A stretch of DNA of 64,000 bases. Source: Colias croceus. Its lineage: Eukaryota; Arthropoda; Insecta; Lepidoptera; Pieridae. Of this stretch, positions 56,273-64,000 are shown piece after piece; position 1 is the stretch's first letter, and every line of letters begins with the position of its first letter. Under the pieces are notes generated by a model that made no database searches, was not told where the DNA came from, and saw nothing but the letters and a program-made list of their open reading frames with translations. Location: positions 2,368,501-2,432,500 of the forward strand of contig NC_059556.1 of assembly GCF_905220415.1 (NCBI RefSeq), read 5' to 3'. The translations under genes and the position numbers were made by a program.

Positions 56273-59037
56273 TTATTTTTTTATTTTTTTATTTTATTTT
56301 ATTCATAAAAGGTACCTTACAGCTGTTGATAAGATAAATTATACTAATTACATATAAAAACGCCAATTACAAGGCACACCGATAATAGTAAAATTGTGTG
56401 ACAAAAAACGGCAAATTACAAAGGTACAATAATTGTTTTCTTTTACTTTAACAAACTTAACTTAACTTTAACAAAAAATTCTTGATGAAACACAAAACAT
56501 AAATGAATTAAATGTGACTTCTCGTGAACAAGCAATATCAACAATATAACATTAAAGCTGAGAAAAACAGAAATGAAATTGAGCCTGTTATGGTAGGTGA
56601 CAATGTGAGAGAATGAGTGGACGTGTAAATGAGTGTGTGTGTTAGGGTATGCGTGTGTGTGTGTGTGTGTGAGTGTGTGTGTGTATTACTTATTTAAGTT
56701 ATTTATAATCTGAAGAATTGCACTTTTAAATCTAGGGCGTGATAAACAAAATATATCAGCTGAGCAAAATTTATTATTATATACTTCAGGGAGTCTGAAA
56801 TATGGAGAATTTTTAAGATAGTTTGTAGACGTTGACGGCACTAAGAACAAATTTTTTTGTCGAGTGCCTTGACTGGGAACCCGAAAATTTAAAGGATTCA
56901 AAATAGAGATACAGTCAAATTTATTATTTAGAATATCAAACAAGAACATTACGTCAATTAGATCTCTTCTATCCGATAACGCGTTAATATTATAATGTAG
57001 ACAAGCCTGCTCATAGCTTACAGGGAAATGTTTGGATTTAAAATTTAATTTCTTAAAAAATATTTTTTGTATCTTTTCTAGCCTATTGATATAACATTTG
57101 TAGATTGGTCGCCATATTACACATGCAAACTCAAGGATACTCCGAACATATGCAAAGTATAAGACCTTTAAACATCGTATATCGTCAAAAGGTTCAGCTG
57201 TGCGCAAAACAAAACCTAAATTAGCAAATGCCTTATTTGTGACGTAGTCAATGTGGTCGTTGTACGTGAGTTTCTCGTCCAGTATCACGCCTAAATCTCT
57301 TACTGTATTAGTGGATGGAATTTTTTCGTTGCAGATTGAATATTCAAAATTTATAATATTTTTTTTATTCCTAGAGAAAGTTATTTTTTGACATTTATTT
57401 ATATTAACTGATATCTTATTTATGTTATAGTAATTTGTTAATCTATTAAGGTCGTTTTGAAGTGAAAGACAATCATCTAAACTAGCTATTTTGGTAAATA
57501 TCTTTTTATCGTCCGCATATAAAAGGAATTTAGAACTATGAAGGCATTTATCTATATCATAAAGATAGATATTATACAGCAAAGGTCCCATATGTGAACC
57601 CTGCGGCACACCTGACGGGATATCTACAAAGTTAGACCTATAACCACCAACTACAACGGCTTGACAACGATTTCTTATATAAGAATCTAACCATCTCAGT
57701 AGGTTTCCTTTGATATTTACATCTGAAAGCTTGCCTATTAGAACATCGTAATTTACTCTGTCAAATGCCTTCTCAAAGTCTGTATAAATTACATCAACTT
57801 GTACGTTGTCATTCATATTAGTGTTAAGATAGTGGGTGAAATCCAATAAATTTGTTAAGACATTACGTGATTTTATAAAACCATGTTGATTATATGGAAT
57901 GTAATTCAGAGCATGTGTGTAAATACTTTTGTAGACGAGTTTTTCAAGCAATTTTGAGAATATGTTAAGCAATGAAATACCCCTATAGTTTGTTATTTCT
58001 AATCTAGAATTCTTTTTATGAATCGGTACAATTAAGGCTTCTTTCCAACGTTTCGGGAAAACTCCTTCGGTGACTGAACGTTTAAATAATATTTTTAAAG
58101 GTAAAAGAAGACCGGACTGACATTTCTTTACGAATATAGCTGGTATACCATCTGAACCAGCGCCTTTTTTAACATCTAAATCCTTCAGTAGTTTTTTTAT
58201 TTCTCCATCATTACAAGGTATAGTGTGTAAGCAGTCAGTTACATCAGAATCATAGGCATTAGGCGTTACGCTGGAGGAGATAGTCCTTTGAAACACGCTA
58301 TGAAAATATTCGTTGAAAGCATTACAAATATCACTACCGTTTGTGAGAACGCGTCCATTATAATTCATGTTGGATGGTAAATTAGAATTCTTACGTTTGC
58401 TGTTAATATACGTCCAAAATTCCTTTGGATCCTTAATGATGCTGTCTTGACAACGTGATAAATAGTTAGAATGACATTCGTCCTGTAAGTTTTTAACTCT
58501 TTTTCTCAGTAGAGAAAAGGATGCGTAGTCATTAGGGTTTTTGAAAATTTTCCATCGACTGTGAAATTTAGATTTCTCTTTAATTGCATTAATGAGAGCC
58601 GGCGTGTACCACTTAGGGTAATGGCGTCGAGAAGATATCTTTATGCATGGGACAAAAGTATCGATTAGGGTATTTATCTTGCTGTAAAATATGTCCACGC
58701 ATTCGTCCAAAGAACCTGTTGATAAAAGTTCATACCAATTTATTTTGTTCAATTCAGAATTTATGGCATCATAGTCTGCTCTATAAAATTTTCTCAGCTT
58801 AGGAAACACAGGTCGCAATTCTTTAAAACATATATCTTTTACACAAATAATCAATGGGCTATGAAATTTATCGATATTTACGAGTGCATCGGAACATGCC
58901 GTGCAGTCGACAGAAACATTCGAGAAGACAAGATCAAGAGTATTGCCACAGTGGTTCTGTGTGACGTTAAACTGCTGGGCCCCCAATAAATTTATAGTAT
59001 CGAGCAGATCTAATGCAGATTCTAGTAAATTTGAATT
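56273..59037 (-). mobile_element. 5'-truncated LINE inserted in the Foldback arm
   Basis: The left boundary follows CCGATTTT and opens with a T-rich stretch (TTATTTTTTTATTTTTTTATT), i.e. an A-rich 3' tail on the minus strand. The right boundary precedes GATGAAATTTGG. ATTTT occurs on both sides (56268-56272, 59038-59042). The homologous left arm (near 50565, inverted) reads straight through the site, so it shows the empty target. A (GT)n run lies in the 3' UTR near 56635-56685. Confidence 0.85.
56686..59037 (-). CDS. LINE ORF2, reverse transcriptase with truncated endonuclease
   Basis: An open frame runs from the truncation point at 59037 through a stop at 56686 (about 783 codons). It starts in the endonuclease (NTLDLVFSN, then the HSPLII block that follows the catalytic Asp in the usual SDH motif; here DKFHSP). 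The reverse transcriptase follows with IVPIHKKNS, NYRGISLLNIFSKLLEK, YTDFEKAFDRVNY, GVPQGSHMGPLLYNIYL and the catalytic LLYADDKKIF. The C-terminal region has ILEFACVIWRPIY, as in Jockey/CR1-group elements. The reverse transcriptase core is open and unbroken, which indicates a young insertion, but without a promoter, ORF1 and a full endonuclease the copy is dead on arrival. Confidence 0.85.
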   Translation of the reverse strand, partial: NSNLLESALDLLDTINLLGAQQFNVTQNHCGNTLDLVFSNVSVDCTACSDALVNIDKFHSPLIICVKDICFKELRPVFPKLRKFYRADYDAINSELNKINWYELLSTGSLDECVDIFYSKINTLIDTFVPCIKISSRRHYPKWYTPALINAIKEKSKFHSRWKIFKNPNDYASFSLLRKRVKNLQDECHSNYLSRCQDSIIKDPKEFWTYINSKRKNSNLPSNMNYNGRVLTNGSDICNAFNEYFHSVFQRTISSSVTPNAYDSDVTDCLHTIPCNDGEIKKLLKDLDVKKGAGSDGIPAIFVKKCQSGLLLPLKILFKRSVTEGVFPKRWKEALIVPIHKKNSRLEITNYRGISLLNIFSKLLEKLVYKSIYTHALNYIPYNQHGFIKSRNVLTNLLDFTHYLNTNMNDNVQVDVIYTDFEKAFDRVNYDVLIGKLSDVNIKGNLLRWLDSYIRNRCQAVVVGGYRSNFVDIPSGVPQGSHMGPLLYNIYLYDIDKCLHSSKFLLYADDKKIFTKIASLDDCLSLQNDLNRLTNYYNINKISVNINKCQKITFSRNKKNIINFEYSICNEKIPSTNTVRDLGVILDEKLTYNDHIDYVTNKAFANLGFVLRTAEPFDDIRCLKVLYFAYVRSILEFACVIWRPIYKCYINRLEKIQKIFFKKLNFKSKHFPVSYEQACLHYNINALSDRRDLIDVMFLFDILNNKFDCISILNPLNFRVPSQGTRQKNLFLVPSTSTNYLKNSPYFRLPEVYNNKFCSADIFCLSRPRFKSAILQIINNLNK

Positions 59038-59959
59038 ATTTTGATGAAATTTGGCACAGACAATCTTTAGACCCTGAGAAAGAACATAGGCTACCTTTTA
59101 TTGCGAAATATGTACCACGGGCGAAGCCGGGGCGGACCGCTAGTAATATAATAAATGCGAAAGTTTGTGAGGATGTGTGTGTGTTTGTTACTCATTCACG
59201 CAAATACTACTGAACCGATTACAATGAAATTTAGCACACATATAGACCGTAACTTGGATTAACACATAGGATAGGTTTTATCCCGGTAATCCCACGGGAA
59301 CGGGAACTATGCGGGTTTTCCTATGAAAACGCGGGCGAAGCCGCGGGCGGAAATCTAGTGAATAATATAAATAAGAAAACATAAACATTAAGGTCTATAC
59401 ATATCGCTGCAGTGCTGATACATGTAAATATGGCCCTTATGCGTCGCAACGACAATAATTGATGACGTCACAGCGCAGTAGTTTACTATGCAAACATAGT
59501 TTTTCAGTTAATTATTGTAAAAATTATCAAAATTAAATAATTTTTTTTGTAATTGATAGAGCAAATCGGGAGCAATTTTTTTGCAAAAAATTTTTTTATG
59601 AAAAGTGAATATTTTTCATTCTATAGGGAAATCAAGTTTTCAGTATTTGGATTTTTTTAAAAATTAATTATAAATAAACTAATAATTATAGAAGTGGAGC
59701 AATTACAGATTCTGATGGAGCATTTAAGGAGCAATTTTTTGAGATATTAATAATAATAAAAAAAAAACTTTCCGCGCTAACTTCCTTCCGGTCAGAATTT
59801 TTCATAAAAATATATCAATTTTCTTGACTACTTATTACCATGAAAGAAAGTTTTTTTTTTGTATTTTTGTTGAATAAAATCCGAATACATTTTAATAAAT
59901 TTTATTCATTATTTCACGTATTCAAAATTTCCTTTTCAGCATATTTTATAATATACTTA

Positions 59960-60150
59960 CTGTTCCCAGTGGTTTTACCCGCATTGCTCCGCTTCTTTTG
60001 GTGCGTGCGTATTTAATAAATTGCCGTCTTCGATAAATAGGCTATCATATACTGAAATACTTTTTCAAATTGGACTTGTAGTTCCTGAGATTAGCGCGTT
60101 TAACAAAACGAACTACCTCTTCAGCTTTTTAGTATTGGGATAGATTTATA
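59960..60150 (-). repeat. TTTGAACGCGC-family retroposon copy
   Basis: CCAGTGGTTTTACCCGCATTG to CTTCAGCTTTTTAGTATTGG; GTAGTTCCTGAGATTAGCGC lies inside. Right of the Foldback-like element. Confidence 0.65.
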
Positions 60151-60711
60151 TGCAATGCAAAGTACAAATTTATTGTTGTAACTGCCAAATTACAGTCTGT
60201 TCACCGATTTAAAACCTATTGAAATGTTCTGAGTTCAGATTGTTTTTTTTTTTTATTAATAATGAGAAGAAGAAGTTAGAAAATAAAAGTCAAATTTAAT
60301 AAACAACAGTTTGTGCGGACACATACATTTACCAATATTTGCTTCTACATTTATGTAGGAAATGATATTTGATTGGCACTATATAATATACCTCTATCAT
60401 AATCTTAGGTCTATCGGGTCGTCGTATAGTTGTTTATATATATACGTAATATAGTCGTTTACTGATTAACTATATTATTTCGCCTTATCATAATTAATAA
60501 GCGTGAAATATTTATAAAATTAAACCACTTCAAGTGAAATTTAAAGTGTTAAAGTTTAATTTTAATTTTAATGTATGTAAATAAAGTTTAATGTTAAAGT
60601 TTAATTTTACGTTTTTTATCAGAAAGATTGTCATCTCCGCTATTCTGTTAAATAGATTTAAAACTGAAATAAAACAATCACATTAGTATCTTACCATATT
60701 ATTTTTAACAC
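60151..60711. other. AT-rich spacer downstream of UGT-D
   Basis: No gene or recognised repeat apart from short TTTAATTTTA-type iterations near 60550-60610. Should contain the UGT-D 3' UTR at its right end. Confidence 0.5.
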
Positions 60712-61276
60712 TTATTTATTTTTCTTATTATAATACGATTTTCGGGAACCCATTTTGCATATTGTTTTTAAAATTAAGACAATTGCCGTAAAAACTACTA
60801 GGATAGCAAATAGGTCGAGATAGCATTTCTGGTACCAGGGCATCATAAGCGCGGGAGAGCGTAGAAGCGGCGCGCCTTGTGTCCTCACTACATGCTCCAC
60901 CCAGTGGACCAATTCTACTTCAGGAGAGACGGGACGATCGTGGTATATTAAGGATACTTCTTTGGCTTTTACCTTGTACCTAAAAGATTTTTTATGAAGT
61001 CAAAATACATGTTCAATTGTTGTTCTGGAAAGGTCTTATAAAACTAGGACACTCACTTGGGCTCAGTCAACATTTCCTGGATAGCTCGATTCAAGTCAAC
61101 GTCCATACTGAATGATAAGTCGACTTGAATCGCGAATCCTTTTCTTACCGCCCTATCTGCATTGACGTATTGGTCCGCCATCCCTGGGATTATTATCATT
61201 GGAATTCCAAAGTGTACTGCTTCAGTAGTTGATAAAAGACCTCCATGAGAGATGAAGAAGAGGCAATTTGGATGTG
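60712..61276 (-). CDS. UDP-glycosyltransferase D, last two exons (partial)
   Basis: Minus-strand exon 61276-61057 (220 nt) holds FFISHGGLLSTTEAVHFGIP and ADQYVNADRAVRKGFA, the UDP-sugar-binding signature. Exon 60979-60712 (268 nt) holds HVVRTQGAPLLRSPALMMP, YQKCYLDL, a membrane span (FAILVVFTAIVLIL) and the ER-retrieval end KKNK. The donor GTGAGT and phases 1 and 2 match the other UGTs. The preceding intron contains nested retroelements from 61377 to 63861, and no exon 6 is found before the window end, so the gene either continues beyond 64000 or is broken. Close in sequence to UGT-C. Confidence 0.85.
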
Positions 61277-61518
61277 CTAAAAAGATTAATAATAATATGA
61301 TAACCATTTTTACATAATAATACAGCATACAGGAAAGGAAAACTGACTTAATGAGTGGCTCAACTTACTACTACCTTTTTTTATATGTTTTTTTTATTTT
61401 TTTTATAGTGGGGAAATCTTCCAAAGATACCCACGGCCCCCGGGGAAGGAGCCGTGGGTTATGTCGGATTCTTACCGACTAAAACCCCACTGTGTTCCGT
61501 CGAGCCGCTTTAATGATG

Positions 61519-61728
61519 TGTAGAGGGGTTGTCAACTCAAAGACTATTCGGATCGTAATGATTTTATTTTGCACACAATATCCGTATTTATACAAAAATC
61601 GACCAAAAACAAAACCAATCAGAATTCTAATGTTGAAATTGAAATTTAGAATGCGCTCTGATTATGAAAAAGAATGCGCCGGCCTGTACACAATATGATA
61701 TGTATAAACTCTATGCATGTCTCCCATA
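61519..61728 (-). repeat. LTR (3' LTR in element orientation)
   Basis: Direct repeat of 63613-63822, beginning TGTAGAGGGGTTGTCAACTC on the plus strand and ending ATGTCTCCCATA. Confidence 0.9.
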
Positions 61729-61738
61729 GTGTCCCCCC

Positions 61739-62158
61739 TCAAGCGAAGCGAACATTTTTCTTGACGACGCGTCCACTTCTTGTAGTGTAGGGACGTGCCT
61801 TGTCCGTGTTGTAGTCTGTAGCAGGAACTGACGACGTAGCACTCGTAGGTGTAGGTGTAGATGCTACTGCTGTGCTTGCCATACCTTCAACCTCTTCGTT
61901 TAATATGTATGCAGGCTTGAGTCTGTCAATTGATACTACTGTAGTCCGAAGTGGTAACTGTATTTGGTAGTACTTGTCGTAGCGCTTCAGTACTTCATAA
62001 GGGCCGTCATACGGCGGAGTGAGTGGTGCTCGAACTGTATCGTTCCGTATGAATACATGAGTACACGTAGACAAATCCTTGTAAATAAATGTTGCTCGAT
62101 TTGCGGGGGATCGTTTAGTCGGTGTGAGTATAGCCATAGTTTCTGTCAGGCGTTTCAC
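61739..62158 (-). pseudogene. Pol C-terminal tail after a premature stop
   Basis: Frame continuous with the integrase frame but cut from it by one TAG (62161-62159). Contains HVFIRNDTVRAPLTPPYDGP and YEVLKRYDKYYQIQL, the SH3/chromodomain-like region that follows integrase in Ty3/gypsy elements, then a Thr/Ser/Pro-rich stretch and RSGRVVKKNVRFA. Confidence 0.8.
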
Positions 62159-62782
62159 CTAGTCAGCGTCTTCAATACCCGTCCGTGTAGGCACGAAGAA
62201 ATCGGAGGGCATGCGCAGTGTAGTGCCGTAGGTCATCATAGCTGGACTCAAGTTGTTAACTTCTCTTAAAGCTGTGCGTAAACCTAGCAGTACTCTCGGT
62301 AGTTCGTCTGTCCATTGACAAGTACTGCCGCGAGCTATGAGCGCGGCTTTCATAGTGCGATGCCATCGTTCGATTTGCCCATTTGCTTGAGGGTGAAATG
62401 CCGTAGTGCGTATTCTTGTAACCCCAAATCTTTTCATGAGTGCCTTAAATAAAGCAGATTCAAATTGTCGACCTTGATCGGTAGATATGCGTAGCGGGCA
62501 GCCGAAGCGTGCAATCCAGTTCTCGTACAATGCTTTCGCGACGACTTCGGCAGTTATTTCTTGAATTGGAACTGCTTCAGGCCATTTTGTAAGACGATCA
62601 ATGATGGTAACACAGTATCGGTAATCTCTTGAGAGTCGTAGTGGACCGACTATATCTATGTGTATGTGTTCGAAGCGTTGCGAAGGCGGGAACTCTGCTA
62701 ATGGAGTGACGACGAGCCGGTGAACTTTAGCTCGTTGACAGCTGATACAAGACTTGGCCCATAACGTAGCGTCTTTATTCAT
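62159..62782 (-). pseudogene. Integrase core, frameshifted and ended early
   Basis: Shows HIDIVGP, the STDQGRQFES block and ANGQIERWHRTMK, the D,D,E catalytic residues of retroviral-type integrase. The HHCC finger (HGLCHPGIRATRKLI) lies in the preceding frame; a one-base frame slip in a T-rich run near 62795 separates the two, and a stop at 62161-62159 ends it. Confidence 0.88.
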
Positions 62783-63530
62783 AGCTGGCCAGAAAAAACT
62801 TCGATGTTATTAGCTTCCGAGTAGCTCTAATACCAGGGTGGCATAGTCCGTGTTGAGCGTTAAATGCCATATAACGGTATGCCTTCGGTAGAAAGGGACG
62901 GGGCGATGCGCTTGATAGCTCGCACGTGATTGGTCGATCGAGTCCGGGTAGCGAGACTTCACCGAATGTTAAATTTGTGTGAGTTTTTAACTTTCTGAGC
63001 TCTTTGTCGTTACTTTGGTCGATGGCTAACTGCTTGTAGTCGATTACATTAGGGCATTGGATCTCTTCGATGCGTGACAACGCGTCGGCGACTGTGTTCT
63101 CTTCTCCTTGATGTACTTGATACTCGAACAGAATTGACTTATGTAATACAGCCGCGTATATTGCTAATAATTCGCGAAAATACACGCTGTAGCGACATTG
63201 CGTAGCACTCATTGCTTTAGAGAAAAAGGCTAGCGGTTTCCATCGGTTCACAATCTTTTGTTGAAGAACAGCGCCGAGACTATGATCCGAGGCGTCAGTC
63301 ATGATGGCAAGGGAGCAGCCAGGAATGGGAAAACATAATGTTGTCGCTTCTGTGATGCTTTGACGGCGTTTCTCAAAAGCTTCAATTGCTGCAGTAGTCC
63401 ATTCGATAGGCGTTTTGTCATTCTTCTTTTTATTATGTAGATACTTGTTTAATTCATTTTGTAGATGAGCTTGGTTCGGTAGGCAGTCTCTGTAAAAGAT
63501 GGTAGCAGCCTGGACTGGATGGAGACGGGG
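62775..63530 (-). pseudogene. Reverse transcriptase end, RNase H and integrase finger
   Basis: Open from about 63530: FYRDCLPNQAHLQNELNKYL and KKNDKTPIEWT (reverse transcriptase connection), then MTDASDHSLGAVLQQ and FFSKAMSATQCRYSVYFREL (RNase H start, with its Asp), but soon VHQGEENTVADALSRI, which is the end of RNase H. Much of RNase H between them is missing, a further internal deletion. The frame ends at 62775. Confidence 0.82.
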
Positions 63531-63612
63531 GCCAGCTCGCAGTGCTTTTCTTCATGATGTAGTTAGTCTTTTTCTTCCATGTTTTCTTCTTGCTCCGTCG
63601 GAGGTCACCAAC

Positions 63613-63822
63613 TGTAGAGGGGTTGTCAACTCAAAGACTATTCGGATCGTAATGATTTTATTTTGCACACAATATCCGTATTTATACAAAAATCGACCAA
63701 AAACAAAACCAATCAGAATTCTAATGTTGAAATTGAAATTTAGAATGCGCTCTGATTATGAAAAAGAATGCGCCGGCCTGTACACAATATGATACATATA
63801 AACTCTATGCATGTCTCCCATA
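63613..63822 (-). repeat. LTR (5' LTR in element orientation)
   Basis: Direct repeat of 61519-61728. On the minus strand it is followed by GTTGGTGACCTCCGACGGAG, where the primer-binding site should lie. Confidence 0.9.
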
Positions 63823-64000
63823 GATGGGACCGCGGGTATTGATTAGATTTCTTCCGCGACCAACCTACTACTACCTAGTAGAAAGCTACGCTAACTTGCA
63901 AATTTAAAATAAATTTTATGAAGTTTCCAAGCATGCTAGTTAGTTTAGTAATGGAGGTGTAAATTATCATTTTCTTGTATTTAAAACAACGTACCAAGAA

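Larger units (their letters stand above)
47726..59792. mobile_element. 12-kb Foldback-like composite transposon, 9-bp target duplication
   Basis: The outer ends are ACCGGAAGGAA (47726) and TTCCTTCCGGT (to 59792). CAGAATTTT lies directly outside both (47717-47725, 59793-59801). A 9-bp duplication and inverted arms made of tandem repeats are the marks of Foldback elements, which belong with the Mutator-like group. From left to right: a ~159-bp repeat array in one orientation (to about 50030), a unique arm (50033-50290), interior X (to about 52475), an inverted arm (to 52745), an array in the other orientation (to 53565), an internal end sequence (53566-53606), an array (to 54090), an arm, interior X inverted, an arm (59345-59565), one repeat unit, and the end. 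So two Foldback units stand side by side with interiors in opposite directions. A LINE (56273-59037) was inserted later. No transposase gene is present. Confidence 0.85.
61519..63822 (-). mobile_element. Truncated Ty3/gypsy-type LTR retrotransposon
   Basis: LTRs of 210 bp at 61519-61728 and 63613-63822 differ at only two neighbouring positions near their right ends. GATG flanks both ends (61515-61518, 63823-63826). Transcription would run leftwards: a purine run (minus-strand GAGGGGGGA near 61738-61730) precedes the left LTR as polypurine tract. The internal part is only 1.88 kb: gag, protease and most of the reverse transcriptase are missing; the reverse transcriptase end, RNase H, integrase and the C-terminal tail remain. 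It is inserted inside a small retroposon. Confidence 0.88.
61377..63861 (-). mobile_element. Small retroposon with 15-bp target duplication, split by an LTR element
   Basis: AACTTACTACTACCT (61362-61376) on the left and AACCTACTACTACCT (63862-63876) on the right form a 15-bp duplication with one difference. The left side starts with a T-rich tail (A-rich on the minus strand) and GTGGGGAAATCTTCC, then CGGATTCTTACCGACTAAAA and CCCCACTGTGTTCC. The right side ends GGGACCGCGGGTATTGATTA. Together about 180 bp of non-LTR/SINE sequence. Confidence 0.75.

Noticed and set aside
61492..61698. 68-codon frame, repeated at 63499-63792
   Set aside because: Lies in the LTR; the same frame appears in both LTRs and has no domain.

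Overview
The window looks like nuclear DNA of a lepidopteran (moth or butterfly). It is AT-rich, its genes are split by short introns with GT..AG borders, it is packed with insect-type retroposon ends and small inverted-repeat transposons, and it carries a tandem cluster of insect UDP-glycosyltransferase (UGT) genes that all share one eight-exon structure. All gene models below were assembled by hand from splice sites and reading phase; no database or transcript was consulted.

Layout. 1-3240 (+): last exons of the spliceosome-disassembly factor TFIP11. The 3' end of one exon, its splice donor and a CA microsatellite are amplified about 11 times at 1-1327. 3895-13039 (-): a family of mitochondrial pyruvate carrier MPC2 genes, with complete three-exon copies at 3895-6561 and 11668-13039 and an orphan last exon at 8405-8632. 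9899-9978 (+) holds a THAP-type zinc-finger first exon. 13775-15475 (+): a single-exon 566-residue coiled-coil protein resembling the cytohesin adaptor Stepping stone. 18168-20256 (-): a four-exon gene for a 111-residue secreted precursor with two 33-residue disulfide/amidation repeats that I do not recognise; it looks like a new neuropeptide or peptide-hormone precursor.

21941-61276: the UGT cluster. UGT-A (21941-27476, +) and UGT-B (32771-40046, +) are complete. UGT-C (41609-46600, -) is complete and faces UGT-B tail to tail. UGT-D (60712-61276, -) shows only its last two exons. All have UGT signatures, a C-terminal membrane anchor and an ER-retrieval tail, so they should be ER-membrane enzymes that conjugate sugars to small lipophilic compounds.

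The space between and inside the genes is dominated by transposons, often nested. The most striking is a 12-kb Foldback-like element (47726-59792) flanked by a perfect 9-bp target duplication. It is made of ~159-bp tandem repeats in opposite orientations around an interior present twice in inverted orientation, with a LINE inserted later in one arm. Others are a 1.23-kb element with ~138-bp inverted repeats inside an older retroposon (28138-29367), a hAT MITE with an 8-bp target duplication (7864-8285), Harbinger-like elements with TAA duplications, and a truncated LTR retrotransposon inside a retroposon inside an intron of UGT-D (61377-63861).
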